This document shows positions 8,474-17,979 of a stretch of DNA of 64,000 nucleotides, piece after piece. Every line of letters starts with the position of its first letter. Position 1 is the stretch's first letter. Under the pieces are notes generated by a model. The model made no database searches and was not told the DNA's origin. It saw nothing but the letters and a program-made list of their open reading frames with translations. Source of the stretch: an uncultured Lachnospiraceae bacterium. Lineage in GTDB: Bacteria > Bacillota > Clostridia > Lachnospirales > Lachnospiraceae. The position numbers were made by a program, and so were the translations under genes. The DNA is taken from contig CAJTJY010000005.1 in NCBI GenBank assembly GCA_910576975.1, positions 1 to 64,000 on the forward strand, read 5' to 3'.

Positions 8474-9496
8474 ATGAAAAAAAATGTATACCGCTTTTTA
8501 GCTGCGCTGATATGCGTCACAGCAATGTTGGGAACCCTTTCTCTCTGTGGCTGCTCTGGCATGAAAAAAGCGCAGCAAGGCCCCGTCAAGCTTACACTAA
8601 ATGAAGTTGCACATTCTATATTTTACGCCCCCATGTATGTTGCAATCGAAGAAGGATTTTTTGAGGAGGAAGGAATCGATTTAACCCTGGTCACAGGTTT
8701 TGGCGCAGACAAGACAATGACTGCCGTCCTTTCTGGAGAAGCCGACATTGGATTTATGGGACCAGAAACGACAGTCTATACCTACAACGAAGGCGCACAG
8801 GATTATGTCGTAAATTTTGCCCAGCTCACCCAGAGGGCAGGCAACTTCCTGGTTGCACGAGAGAAAATGCCCAATTTTACCTGGTCTGACCTCAAAGGAA
8901 AGGAAGTTCTCGGCGGCAGAAAGGGCGGCATGCCAGAAATGATTTTTGAATACATTCTTAAACAGAATGACATTCAGCCAGAAACTGACCTCACCATAGA
9001 CCAAAGCATTGACTTTGGCTCAACTGCCGCCGCTTTTTCTGGAGGCAAAGGAGATTTTTCCGTAGAATTTGAACCAGGAGCTACCACTTTGGAACTGGGC
9101 GGCGCAGGATATGTTGTGGCTTCTCTGGGCGTGGATTCTGGATATGTTCCTTATACCTCATTCAGCGCTAAAGCTGATTTTATGAAGAAAAATCCAGATG
9201 TTATTCAAAAATTTACAGACGCACTCCAAAAAGGCTTGGACTATGTGCAAAGCCATTCTCCAGCAGAGATTGCCGCAGTAATTGCGCCGCAGTTCAAGGA
9301 GACAGACTCAGAAACCCTTACTGCAATCGTGACCAGGTATTATGAGCAGGACACTTGGAAAGAAAATCTAATCTTTGAAGAAAGCAGCTATCAGCTTTTA
9401 CTAGATATTCTTTCCGACGCCGGGGAGCTGGCAGACAGTCCTCCTTATCAAGAACTGGTTGATACCTCCTATGCAAAAAAGGCTGCTAACCAATAG
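8474..9496 (+). CDS. ABC transporter substrate-binding lipoprotein, NMT1/SsuA-like
   Basis: This 340-aa protein has a lipoprotein signal peptide with lipobox LSLCGC (Cys near residue 27), so it is anchored to the outer membrane face. The mature part matches the NMT1/THI5-like and SsuA families that capture pyrimidine precursors, taurine, sulfonates or nitrate: NEVAHSIFYAPMYVAIEEGFFEEEGIDL, then GFGADKTMTAVLSGEADIGFMGPE. The ligand cannot be assigned. No permease or ATPase gene lies beside it, which is unusual. It stands alone between a PHP phosphatase and a miniature repeat, so it presumably works with a transporter encoded elsewhere. Confidence 0.85.
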   Translation: MKKNVYRFLAALICVTAMLGTLSLCGCSGMKKAQQGPVKLTLNEVAHSIFYAPMYVAIEEGFFEEEGIDLTLVTGFGADKTMTAVLSGEADIGFMGPETTVYTYNEGAQDYVVNFAQLTQRAGNFLVAREKMPNFTWSDLKGKEVLGGRKGGMPEMIFEYILKQNDIQPETDLTIDQSIDFGSTAAAFSGGKGDFSVEFEPGATTLELGGAGYVVASLGVDSGYVPYTSFSAKADFMKKNPDVIQKFTDALQKGLDYVQSHSPAEIAAVIAPQFKETDSETLTAIVTRYYEQDTWKENLIFEESSYQLLLDILSDAGELADSPPYQELVDTSYAKKAANQ

Positions 9497-9507
9497 AATT
9501 TGCAAGT

Positions 9508-9686
9508 GGATTGTCGCACTAACATGAATTCCAAGATATAAAGTTGTTCAAAAAGTTGCATTGCAAAGCAAACAAAATGCACAAAAAATATCTTGACAGC
9601 TAACTTCCCAGAGTGATTTTATTCAAAAGGTCTTGCCGCATGAGAGGCAGGACCTTTTGAACAAGTGAATCTATTCGTGCAACGGT
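9508..9686. repeat. Palindromic miniature element, TGTCGCAC family (copy 1)
   Basis: The ends read GGATTGTCGCAC on the left and, reversed, GGACCGTTGCAC on the right. The interior (TTGCATTGCAAAGC..., CAAAATGCACAAAA, AGAGTGATTTT, AAAAGGTCTTGCC with its complement) closely matches the reverse strand of the element at 57877-58057. The inner stem TTCAAAAGGTCTTGCC / GGCAGGACCTTTTGAA may act as a terminator for both flanking convergent genes. Confidence 0.75.
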
Positions 9687-9778
9687 CCCCGTAACCCGCC
9701 GCCAGACGATGCTATTCTTAACGAGTGATCCTCATACTGCCAAAACGTATGCGTCAAAGTTCTTGCTTACCATCTTTG

Positions 9779-12700
9779 CTAATTTTTGCATTGCGCAAAT
9801 TTTGATAAAAATTGCTGATTTGCTTTCTGCCCAATCTTCCAGCGTCCTTCGCCCTCTTTGACAATCCAGTCCTGAATTGCTAGCACATCTTCACGGGTAA
9901 ATATCCAAGTCTCGATCGGGGAATCATTCTGAAGAATGCTTTTCAGCTCTGAAAAGTTTTCTGAGCGCCGCCAGCTGGAGTTCTTCTCCAAGGTATCCAA
10001 ATATTTTTCCGATATGAATCGGACATAGTGCTTTGGCATCTCCTCTTTCGCAGCGTCGCCATCCCAAACCATAACCTTCACTGTCTTATAGGAAGTTTTT
10101 TTATAGGCGTCTGTCACTTGGAACATAATAGAGAATTCTGCTTTCGATTCGCTCTGCATCTTCAGTTCTTGAGGATCAAAATCCCAAAGTTTAAGCTTTG
10201 TGGAAATGTCTCCGTCCTCGATATCTTCTGCTGTCGCCTTTCTGACAAGCTTTTCTTCTGTAATCTCTCCCCGGTTTGCCTCCTCCTTAAGATAATAGTA
10301 AATATCCTCGCTGCTAATCGTGGGATAATTATTATATTTCACAGTAACTGGAAATTCCTCCTTGGCAGTATTGCCCGCACTGTCTGTCACTGCAAAGGTC
10401 ACAAGCACTTGCACCGCTTCCTCCTGCTCCAAGTTCAAGTAATACGTGTCCAGCAAAAAATCATCTGGCACATCTTCCCGATATACTTTTTGATAAGCCT
10501 TTTTACTATGATTCTTAGATTCTGGGTAAGAGATCTTTATAATCCGCAACTGATGATTTAAATCAGGACTGTATTCCATATCTTTGTTGTCCTCTTCATC
10601 ATGCGCTGTTAACTGACAGATCAGCGCTTCTTTCGAAACCTCTTCCCCCTCATAAAATTCCAGTTTTTCCCCAGGCGTCACTACAATCGTCGGAAATGCA
10701 TTCCAGATTGCCCGTAAATTAATGTATTCCGCTGTCTGGGAATTCTTAAATGCTGCCAGATCCATGCTTTGTTTCCCTGCTCCAGATATCGTTCTTGACA
10801 TTTGGGTTAAAGCTTTTTGATCCTGCGCCGGAAATGCCAATAACGGTTCTGACATCTGGTAAGAGTCAATCTTCTCCGCCGTATTATATGAAATAGCACC
10901 CACGCTATCTGCCGTTTCATAAACCTCTACTGCCTGTGCTTGCTGATTTTCTGAATATGGGGGCGTTTGTTTCGTACTGGGAGTCATCTCCCAGCCCTGG
11001 AACGCATACCTAGCCTTACATTGATACTCTTGATTTTTCTTGGTATGCTTTGTTATAACTTCCTCTCTCTGAAATTGATTCGTGCGAAACTGATATAAAT
11101 TTTCCAGGGAGACGCCACATTCCAGTATATTGGCTCCCATCGTAGCGCCATTGCCGCTATATGCCATATTTACGTCCTTATATTTAAAGTATCTGCATAC
11201 ATTTCCAGGTTTTTGAACCTCTTTCAATTCTGAGCAAGAATCATAGCGATATTGCAGATAGGCGTCTTCTTTGGTTCCCCATGCGCTGCCCGCAATATGT
11301 TCTCCTTGCGCAATCGCTCTTGGTTTTTTGATCCCCAGTTTTACCAATGTACGAAAACGCCCGTTCTTAAAATACACAAGCTTGTCGCAAAGGGTGCGGT
11401 CTGCTCTGACCACTTTTAACTGATAGGCCATGCCATTCAAAACAACTGTCGACAATTCTGCCTTTTGTTCCCTGCCAGTACTGCCAGAGATAGACGGCGC
11501 AGCAGCAAAAGACTGGAAATTACCGATCCACGTGCCAGAAGGCTTCCCTGTCAATGAAATCTCACACCCCTCCTGTCCCGTGGTAACTGTCACTTTATGA
11601 GTTCCGCTGTTATAAGCCAGCCTTACCGCCAGATCTTCCCGCAGATCGCCGCCTGTCTTTTGCAAATCGCAAGCAATATCTGCATAATCTTCACATCCAA
11701 TTAAGAGCTCATATTGCGCAAACCAAGTCTCCGCTCCCATCTGCCGCTTTTTTGCCTCGCCACGTTCCGTCAACGTTCCGGCAGCATTTATCATCTGCGT
11801 TCCATTCCCCATTGCATCATAATATCCCTTAAATCTATAGCCTTCTTTTGCAGGGACGACAATCTGCTGTACGCCCTGTTCCATCTTCTTTATTCCTTGC
11901 TTATCGAAATACATCCCCGTCTGATACTTTTTATATAGTTTTTCTGTTCCAGAAACCTTTGGCTCCACAAGCTGGTTATCTAAAATAACGTTATATATTT
12001 TAGGCTCCCATTGAGCATATAAGGTAATTTCCCGATCTTTGTCTGCAAGCTTCGGTGCATAGTCCGTCATATCATATTCTCTATTTTGATCAAACGAACG
12101 CCCTGTGCCGTCTGCCTTGGCATTCCATTCTGCGCCGGATTTTCTAGAATATCCTTCTTTCGTTAATCCAAAAGAAGAAACTGTCGCAGGTTTTTTCGCT
12201 TCTGTGATAAAAGTCCAATGATTGATAAATGTTTTGATATCCTTTGCCGCTTCTTTGGTCACCTTGCCTCCATTGGCATGGTATGTAACCTGCAGAGAAT
12301 TCGGCCTCCATTGGGCGTACATGGTTACCTTTGCTCCATTTTTAGAAGCAAGGTTTTTGACCTTTTTCTGTCCCAATTGATAAGATGTCCCTGTGCCGTC
12401 TCTTCTGGTATTCCATCCAGTCATTGTATAACCAGCCCGCGACATCATTCCTGAGGAAAATAAATCCAGCATTTCCCCATATTCCGCATTTTGCTGCGGC
12501 AGGCTGCCTTGTCCCCCATTGGCGTCATAAACGATCTTATATTGATTGGGAACATATTGATACAAGTCAAACTTATGAGAAAATTCTCCCAAGTGTGTTT
12601 CTGGCTCCCCGCCATCCCCATTGGAACATCCCAGCCATACATGGGAAGAACCTAATGAAAAATAAGTTTCCGTGTTGGGACAATAAGAATAGTACCTTTC

Positions 12701-13462
12701 AAAATAAGAATACGCTGCATGACTGTCATTAGGACAGACGTACGGCCCTGCAAGAACCTCTTCTTTTATGCCAGGCGCATCAATATCTGCAAATAACCAC
12801 CAATGTGACACAATATTTTTTTCTCCGCCCACATCTTGTTCTAGCAATCGCTTTGTTACTTTTTTTTCCTTCAGCAGACCCGTGAGCTCCACATTGTTCA
12901 GCAGTTCCTGCTTGGTGGGATGCAGTTCGATCTGACCTTTTTTACATTTTATGCTTCCTAGAATCTCTTCTGTGACATGCCTGCACATGATTGTCCGGCT
13001 TTTCACCGCCGTGTAGCCTGTCTTTTTTTCATTACTTAAAGATTCGCCAACCCTAAGCTGCAGCTCCCTGGTTATGCTTCCCTGATTGATGGTGACATCC
13101 ACTTCGTCTGACGCATTTTTTATTTGTTGCGACAAAGCATCTGTCCCCTGTTCGTTCCTCTCTCCACTTTCCTTTATTAGCTCATGTTCCTTGGGATCAA
13201 GCCTGCGTTCCTTGGTTCCTGGCATTTCCAACTCCATATCGCTTACTTGATTTTGTGTCTGATCTTGTGTTTTCCGTTTTTTCCCTATCTCTGCTTTCTT
13301 CTGGAGCTCTGCTTTATTTTCATCTATCAGGGAAACCCCTGCATTTCTTTTTTCCTGCTGTGCGCACGCTCTCTTTTGTGTCACAGCCGCCTGCGCTTCT
13401 GGCACAAACAAGCCATGAAAACATATTGTAATTGACAAAAGGATGCTCAAAGCTGCCTTCAT
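9779..13462 (-). CDS. Secreted InlB B-repeat (Listeria-Bacteroides repeat) protein
   Basis: This is a 1,227-aa surface or secreted protein. The signal peptide is MKAALSILLSITICFHG...AQA (residues 1-25). It is followed by a charged Gln/Lys/Glu-rich stretch. Between about residues 305 and 490 it has repeats of the InlB B-repeat/Flg_new type, each marked by VxYxANGG ... GYxxxGWNxxxDGTG ... MYAQW. Further domains resemble Ig-like or cadherin-like folds (TAHDEEDNKDMEYSP; FAVTDSAGNTAKEEFPVTV). No LPXTG motif is seen. It is the last gene of the Tad-like operon, 44 bp after the gene at 13507, so it is probably a pilus-associated adhesin or tip protein. A strong AAGGAGG site precedes the ATG. Confidence 0.8.
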   Translation of the reverse strand: MKAALSILLSITICFHGLFVPEAQAAVTQKRACAQQEKRNAGVSLIDENKAELQKKAEIGKKRKTQDQTQNQVSDMELEMPGTKERRLDPKEHELIKESGERNEQGTDALSQQIKNASDEVDVTINQGSITRELQLRVGESLSNEKKTGYTAVKSRTIMCRHVTEEILGSIKCKKGQIELHPTKQELLNNVELTGLLKEKKVTKRLLEQDVGGEKNIVSHWWLFADIDAPGIKEEVLAGPYVCPNDSHAAYSYFERYYSYCPNTETYFSLGSSHVWLGCSNGDGGEPETHLGEFSHKFDLYQYVPNQYKIVYDANGGQGSLPQQNAEYGEMLDLFSSGMMSRAGYTMTGWNTRRDGTGTSYQLGQKKVKNLASKNGAKVTMYAQWRPNSLQVTYHANGGKVTKEAAKDIKTFINHWTFITEAKKPATVSSFGLTKEGYSRKSGAEWNAKADGTGRSFDQNREYDMTDYAPKLADKDREITLYAQWEPKIYNVILDNQLVEPKVSGTEKLYKKYQTGMYFDKQGIKKMEQGVQQIVVPAKEGYRFKGYYDAMGNGTQMINAAGTLTERGEAKKRQMGAETWFAQYELLIGCEDYADIACDLQKTGGDLREDLAVRLAYNSGTHKVTVTTGQEGCEISLTGKPSGTWIGNFQSFAAAPSISGSTGREQKAELSTVVLNGMAYQLKVVRADRTLCDKLVYFKNGRFRTLVKLGIKKPRAIAQGEHIAGSAWGTKEDAYLQYRYDSCSELKEVQKPGNVCRYFKYKDVNMAYSGNGATMGANILECGVSLENLYQFRTNQFQREEVITKHTKKNQEYQCKARYAFQGWEMTPSTKQTPPYSENQQAQAVEVYETADSVGAISYNTAEKIDSYQMSEPLLAFPAQDQKALTQMSRTISGAGKQSMDLAAFKNSQTAEYINLRAIWNAFPTIVVTPGEKLEFYEGEEVSKEALICQLTAHDEEDNKDMEYSPDLNHQLRIIKISYPESKNHSKKAYQKVYREDVPDDFLLDTYYLNLEQEEAVQVLVTFAVTDSAGNTAKEEFPVTVKYNNYPTISSEDIYYYLKEEANRGEITEEKLVRKATAEDIEDGDISTKLKLWDFDPQELKMQSESKAEFSIMFQVTDAYKKTSYKTVKVMVWDGDAAKEEMPKHYVRFISEKYLDTLEKNSSWRRSENFSELKSILQNDSPIETWIFTREDVLAIQDWIVKEGEGRWKIGQKANQQFLSKFAQCKN

Positions 13463-13506
13463 CTGGTTCCTCCTTCCAAGAAATCATTCTTTGATTTCCA
13501 CAACTG

Positions 13507-14097
13507 CTATTGAAATACTGCGGCAAAGGTCAAATCTTTCTTTGCCGTCATAGTCGTATCTAAGATCTCTCCGGTATCGCTTCTGATCCAGTGCAAGAAA
13601 ACATGCCCGTTTTTTCTGGGCGGCTCTGGCTCTAGGATCACTCCTGCCTCACTGAGAGAATATTTTGCATAAATTTTCCCATCTGCCTCAAAGGTGATAA
13701 TATGGTAAGGTTTCTCTGTAACATACTCCTCCACAATCACTGTCTTTCTACAAGACGCCTGTTTTTGCTTTCCATGTACCGTCTGATACGTCTCCGTCAC
13801 CCGCACGTCAAGCACGCCACGCACATGATCAGCCGCAAGGATATCTACTTTTACCTCAGAATCAGAGGAAATATTCAAAAGCAGCGCTTGATGAAAGTCT
13901 GCAATTAATTCTCTCTGATTTTCAATCTGATAACCACCCTCTTTCTTCAATTGTTCCAACGTCTGCTCCACTGCCGTATTCAAGGCTTTTTCCAACTCAT
14001 TTTTGCGGACGTCTTGCCCGCTGACAATCATTGTCCCTGCAATCACCAAGACTGCAAGGCACAACAAGCCTGTCCCATAAATCAAATGCTTCATCAC
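13507..14097 (-). CDS. Membrane-anchored pilus-operon protein
   Basis: This 196-aa protein has an N-terminal hydrophobic segment (HLIYGTGLLCLAVLVIAGTMIVSG) followed by an extracellular domain. It resembles TadE/TadF-type pseudopilins in topology, though the family is not certain. The C-terminal 40 residues (PPRKNGHVFLHW...DLTFAAVFQ) look like a half InlB B-repeat, echoing the much larger neighbour downstream. It is in an operon with tight spacing (15 bp from the upstream gene). The start is one of two adjacent ATGs after GGAAAGGAGC. Confidence 0.65.
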   Translation of the reverse strand: MMKHLIYGTGLLCLAVLVIAGTMIVSGQDVRKNELEKALNTAVEQTLEQLKKEGGYQIENQRELIADFHQALLLNISSDSEVKVDILAADHVRGVLDVRVTETYQTVHGKQKQASCRKTVIVEEYVTEKPYHIITFEADGKIYAKYSLSEAGVILEPEPPRKNGHVFLHWIRSDTGEILDTTMTAKKDLTFAAVFQ

Positions 14098-14112
14098 TGC
14101 TCCTTTCCAAAA

Positions 14113-14577
14113 TTACCTCTGATCGACCAGAATCGTAATCTGCTCTACTTTTGACTTTCGCTCTTGGTCTACTGCTTTTAAAGAAAAGGTATACACTCCC
14201 CTTTGAGAAAACGTTGCTACGTCTGTCTCCTTCTGGTAACACTCTAAGACGCTGGTTCCCTCGTGATTAATAATATCTAGAACCCTCACTGCAAGACTGT
14301 TTCCTTCTGCATCTTCCGCCGCAAACGCCTGCTGCACGAAGACCGGCTCTCCCAGCTCCCATACTTTCTTCCCTGCACATCGTATCGAAGGAGTTTTTCT
14401 TTGACATACCGCCTCTACCGCCAGCGTGTCTTTCATAACAGAAAAATCCTCGCTCTCCACTTTCATCCGTCTGCCAGCCTTGTCAAACAAAGCCGCCCCT
14501 AGTATGATTGCTATAAGTGCTGCAAACACGATTCCCGAAAGAATCATGTCGGCAGCCGTCTCATACACTTTTTTCAT
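14113..14577 (-). CDS. TadE-like minor pseudopilin
   Basis: This 154-aa protein begins MKKVYETAADMILSG, followed by a single transmembrane helix (IVFAALIAIILGAALF), then an extracellular beta-rich domain with a Cys pair. Topology and operon position match TadE/TadF-type minor pilins that prime or cap Flp pili. It starts 9 bp after the tiny pilin-like gene at 14586-14726. Confidence 0.6.
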   Translation of the reverse strand: MKKVYETAADMILSGIVFAALIAIILGAALFDKAGRRMKVESEDFSVMKDTLAVEAVCQRKTPSIRCAGKKVWELGEPVFVQQAFAAEDAEGNSLAVRVLDIINHEGTSVLECYQKETDVATFSQRGVYTFSLKAVDQERKSKVEQITILVDQR

Positions 14578-14585
14578 AATGCCCC

Positions 14586-14726
14586 CTAACAGATGCTTTT
14601 GGAGAACATCTGCAAAACGTCAAACAGCTGCCCCTCTGTCAAAAAAGTTGCTGCAAATCCGATCAGCATCACAGATGCTGCCGCCGCCAAAGCCATGTTT
14701 CCATATTCATCAAATAATTCTTTCAC
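14586..14726 (-). CDS. Flp-like small pilin candidate (46 aa)
   Basis: A GTG start follows ATAGGAGGCAG at ideal spacing. The product begins MKELFDEYGNMALAAAAS and contains one long hydrophobic helix, then a short amphipathic tail ending in KSIC. The E-Y before the hydrophobic stretch recalls the Flp prepilin motif. It shares this F-[DE]-E-[YF] opening with two other tiny proteins in the operon (14746-14850 and 17980-18141). It is not a chance frame, given its spacing and ribosome site. Confidence 0.65.
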   Translation of the reverse strand: MKELFDEYGNMALAAAASVMLIGFAATFLTEGQLFDVLQMFSKSIC

Positions 14727-14745
14727 TCTTCTGCCTCCTATCACA

Positions 14746-14850
14746 TTAAGCCAACAGCTTTTCAATCAGATATACAAAAATTGCAACCATGCTGCTGCCA
14801 GCCATCGTATGTATCAATGAACCTCCAAACTCTTCTATCACTTGCTTCAT
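14746..14850 (-). CDS. Flp-like mini-protein (34 aa)
   Basis: The reading frame starts MKQVIEEFGGSLIHTMAG and continues with a hydrophobic helix to EKLLA. The start MKxxxEE[FY]G resembles the other two small pilin-like proteins of the operon. It lies between the 113-aa TadE-like gene and the 46-aa gene with gaps of about 20 bp. The GCAGGAA ribosome site is weaker than that of its neighbours. It could be a minor pilin or an assembly factor. Confidence 0.55.
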   Translation of the reverse strand: MKQVIEEFGGSLIHTMAGSSMVAIFVYLIEKLLA

Positions 14851-14867
14851 AAAAATTCCTGCCTTTC

Positions 14868-15209
14868 CTATTTTGCAAAACCGCGTACCTGATGGTCTGT
14901 CACCAGATTGAGCGCCGGAATTGCATATTGATAATTCAAAATAACCTCCGCACGCTTGGCATGACCCAGATCGTCATAAGCCATCGTATTTATACGCAGT
15001 TGATATCCCTGTTTTATTGCCTGCTGCATACATGCCGCCGTCACTCCCTCATTAAAATTGCTGCACTCAATCTCGCTGATTACGTCCGCATGATAATCTC
15101 TGGCATTTGCAGACTGAATCCCCGCCGTCACCACGCCGATTCCCACCATTCCTGTGATCAACAGAAAAAATAATCCTAAAAAAGTCTTAAATACCTGTCC
15201 CAACTTCAA
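14868..15209 (-). CDS. TadE/F-like pseudopilin
   Basis: This 113-aa protein has an N-terminal membrane helix (FLGLFFLLITGMVGIGVVTAG, about residues 10-30) and a small extracytoplasmic domain. The composition and place, directly after the TadB/C-like platform gene, fit a minor pilin. Translation must begin at TTG: either the first in frame (15209) or the one two codons on (15203), which has better spacing from AAAGGAG. The 20-bp gap from the upstream gene supports co-transcription. Confidence 0.6.
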   Translation of the reverse strand: MKLGQVFKTFLGLFFLLITGMVGIGVVTAGIQSANARDYHADVISEIECSNFNEGVTAACMQQAIKQGYQLRINTMAYDDLGHAKRAEVILNYQYAIPALNLVTDHQVRGFAK

Positions 15210-15228
15210 CCGCTCCTTTCCAAGCCCT

Positions 15229-16743
15229 CTATAGCTTCATCTTACTTAAGAACATCAGCATAAATACCACCATATTCACCATGGTCTGAAAAGATACCGT
15301 GACCTGGGGCAAGTAAAAAATCCCATGAATTCGCGCAAGGCTCTTTTCATTGGAAAGTTTTTCTGCTTTATCCATCATCTTGCTATTGCGCTGCACTAAA
15401 ATTTGAATCTGAGACTGTGCGTCTCCACTGCCGGATTCTGAAATGGCGTATAACATTTTCATAGATGACACTACGGAAGAAAGCTGAAACATTCCCAAAA
15501 ATTCCAAATACGGATCTAATGCATCCGGCGTCTGTTTTAGTCTGTCGGACAGCTTTTGCAAATCTTGCTTGAGCACCGCTGGCGCATGGTCAATGGTCTT
15601 TTCAATTGACACCTGCACATTATTGCCCTGTAGCAGCAGTGCCATTTCCATCAGCCAGCCAGGAAACACACGGTTGATTTCCCTGACCACTCTGTCATAG
15701 GCAAGCCGATAGCCAATCTTATGCTGATTCAAAAAAACAATGGCCAAGGCGACTGCGAAAGCCGCCCCAAAAGGATGTCCAAGCAGCCATATGGCAAATG
15801 CTGCAATCAATGCCATTACACCTAAGAATAAGCTCTTTTTGGCTTCTTTCTTTTCTTCAAAATCACTGATCAATTGAAAATACTGATATATCTTGTCCTC
15901 CTTTGTATCTGCAGGCTTGATCCAGCTTTGAGCAATCTGCCGGTTTGCCTTTCGAAAGATTCCAACATTCAAAACCAAATAAATCGTGGTCGCAGTCTGA
16001 GTAACCGGATGATAAACAATGGCATACTGACTGGGCATAGAACGATAGACTGTGTGAAAAAGCAGGGCAAGTAACATGGTAACTGCCAAAGAGAACACTG
16101 CACGAATGCGCGCCGCCTTCTTATCTTCCTGCAAAATCATCACATTGTCCGCCCAAACCGCTTTATCCTGCAGCAAAAGATAGATACCCTCCTTACAGGA
16201 ACCGCCGTTGCTCTCCACTGTTCGCAGATATTCATGAATAGAACACAAGCGATTAACAGGATAAGCGTCCTCTATGATTCTCAACGCTTCCAAATACAAA
16301 TCTTTTTGATAAATTCCTTGTTCAATGTACGCAATGGCTTCTCCAATCAGATAATGCATTTTTCCTTCTGCAAACAGCGTCCTAGTATCTCTCAAGGACA
16401 GCAAGATTTTCTGATTCACCCCAAACGAATATAGCATCTGTTCCATGTAATCCGACACATCCAAAAATTGCTTATGCTCATACATCTGTTTATATCCATC
16501 TAAGATCAGAAAAGGTAGCGCTGCCGCACACGCCAATGTAACGATCAGAATCAGATACCAGCGCAGACAGAACAATATCCCAAATAACACGGCTCCCGAT
16601 ACAGCCGCCAATAAAAATACGCCGTACTTTGCCATCGAAAAACTGTAACCATAGCAGTCAATCTGCCTCTGCAAATTTCCTGGATGGAACAACCCAAAAT
16701 AATTGCTAATTTTTTTCCCGTTTTTGTCTGTCTTGTCTTTCAT
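15229..16743 (-). CDS. Tad/type IV pilus inner-membrane platform protein (TadB/TadC-like)
   Basis: This 504-aa protein has several transmembrane segments: two near residues 40-85, then around 215-260 and 305-345, and one at the C-terminus. Long cytoplasmic helical regions lie between them, as in T2SF/TadB-TadC proteins that anchor the assembly ATPase. It is about the size of TadB and TadC fused, so one protein may do both jobs, a common Gram-positive simplification. Its start codon overlaps the end of the ATPase gene (ATGA-type overlap at 16740-16743), showing translational coupling. Confidence 0.75.
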   Translation of the reverse strand: MKDKTDKNGKKISNYFGLFHPGNLQRQIDCYGYSFSMAKYGVFLLAAVSGAVLFGILFCLRWYLILIVTLACAAALPFLILDGYKQMYEHKQFLDVSDYMEQMLYSFGVNQKILLSLRDTRTLFAEGKMHYLIGEAIAYIEQGIYQKDLYLEALRIIEDAYPVNRLCSIHEYLRTVESNGGSCKEGIYLLLQDKAVWADNVMILQEDKKAARIRAVFSLAVTMLLALLFHTVYRSMPSQYAIVYHPVTQTATTIYLVLNVGIFRKANRQIAQSWIKPADTKEDKIYQYFQLISDFEEKKEAKKSLFLGVMALIAAFAIWLLGHPFGAAFAVALAIVFLNQHKIGYRLAYDRVVREINRVFPGWLMEMALLLQGNNVQVSIEKTIDHAPAVLKQDLQKLSDRLKQTPDALDPYLEFLGMFQLSSVVSSMKMLYAISESGSGDAQSQIQILVQRNSKMMDKAEKLSNEKSLARIHGIFYLPQVTVSFQTMVNMVVFMLMFLSKMKL

Positions 16744-17840
16744 ACAGCCTCCTGTTTTTTCTGTCTGGCAGCTTTGACCACCGAGATATCCAGCGGTTCA
16801 AAAGCACAAGTCTCTGGACACCGGAAAGGTTCTTTTATCCCAGCACGGTAAAGGCGCTTTAAAATATCGGCAGGAATAACATCTGAAACCTGTTTTCCAT
16901 CCTCCACCAAGAGATATATCGAATTCTTGCCGGAACAGCGGTCATAAAAACACATCTGATCAATATATCGTTCCAGCATCCCCTGGTCGTTTTCATACTG
17001 CCTGATCAAAACGCCGACGCTGATAAACTCATAAACATAATTTTCCAAACGCTCCGCATCTCTGGAGCGCCCAATCATATTCATGATCCGGTCAGGAAGA
17101 TTTCTCAAGTCATCCAAATGCAGCGTGGTAAATCCGTAAACCCCGGTAGACCATTGTTCCAGCAAATACTGCACCTCTGTAGAACGTGCCTCTGACAGGA
17201 TAATCCATTTGGGATTCTGTCTTAAACACAGCTTGATTGCCTCCGTATAACTCAGTTCCTTGCTCACCTGCAACTCCACGCAGTCATTTTCTGGATTAAT
17301 CTCATGAAAATGCATCTCAAGATTATCTTCAATGGTAATCGCCCGCTGATTCGGGGGAATAAAACGTGAAAAAAACTTGGCACATTCTGTCTTTCCGACT
17401 CCGGGTTCCCCGCAAAAAGCAAAATTCATTTTTGCTTTGACACAGTTTATCAAAAGACTCAATATTTCTAGCGTGCAGTACTGGCTATCCAACATGCTTT
17501 CCACCGAATGGCGCACTTTAGGAAGAGATTTCCTGATACAGATGCTTCGTCCCGACACTGCCGCCGATTCATGGACAATACTGATGCGAAGCTCATTGGT
17601 CTCTGCCTCTAGCACGTTATTCGCCCTGTTAAAAGGTTTGTTGACCCGATTGGCAATCCGATGGGTAAATCGCTCCACAAACGCTTCCGATATGGAAACA
17701 TCTGCGCAATATCTCCCTTTCCTTAAATCCGCTATCCAAAGCGTTTGCCCATTATAATCAATATCTGTGACATTTTTATCCTCAATGTAGGAATAGAAAG
17801 GTCCAAATTCCTCCTCTGTCAATTCCCAGTCATATTTCAT
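16740..17840 (-). CDS. CpaF/TadA-family pilus assembly ATPase
   Basis: This 366-aa secretion ATPase of the VirB11/CpaF family has Walker A CGEPGVGKTE (near residue 145) and an Asp box in ITIEDNLEMHFHE. A conserved segment PKWIILSEARSTEVQYLLEQWSTG corresponds to Walker B, and the His box TTLHLDD follows. It powers polymerisation of Flp-type pilins across the membrane with the platform protein encoded next. It lies between a small pilin gene and the platform gene. No retraction ATPase, prepilin peptidase or secretin gene accompanies it. Confidence 0.85.
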   Translation of the reverse strand: MKYDWELTEEEFGPFYSYIEDKNVTDIDYNGQTLWIADLRKGRYCADVSISEAFVERFTHRIANRVNKPFNRANNVLEAETNELRISIVHESAAVSGRSICIRKSLPKVRHSVESMLDSQYCTLEILSLLINCVKAKMNFAFCGEPGVGKTECAKFFSRFIPPNQRAITIEDNLEMHFHEINPENDCVELQVSKELSYTEAIKLCLRQNPKWIILSEARSTEVQYLLEQWSTGVYGFTTLHLDDLRNLPDRIMNMIGRSRDAERLENYVYEFISVGVLIRQYENDQGMLERYIDQMCFYDRCSGKNSIYLLVEDGKQVSDVIPADILKRLYRAGIKEPFRCPETCAFEPLDISVVKAARQKKQEAV

Positions 17841-17979
17841 CTATAACCTCCGTTTCCTGTCGTCTTTTGACAGACGGAAGGAGTCGCCAAGCTTTTGACC
17901 GCCTCAGGCTTCCGTCCATCATAATCTTCTGCTACTGTTTGACACGCCCTTCCCCAAAAGAAAGAGCGAAAAACAGCTT

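Noticed and set aside
10028..10561. 177-aa rightward frame inside the InlB-repeat gene
   Set aside because: It is a shadow frame in the opposite strand; no domain or translation signal.
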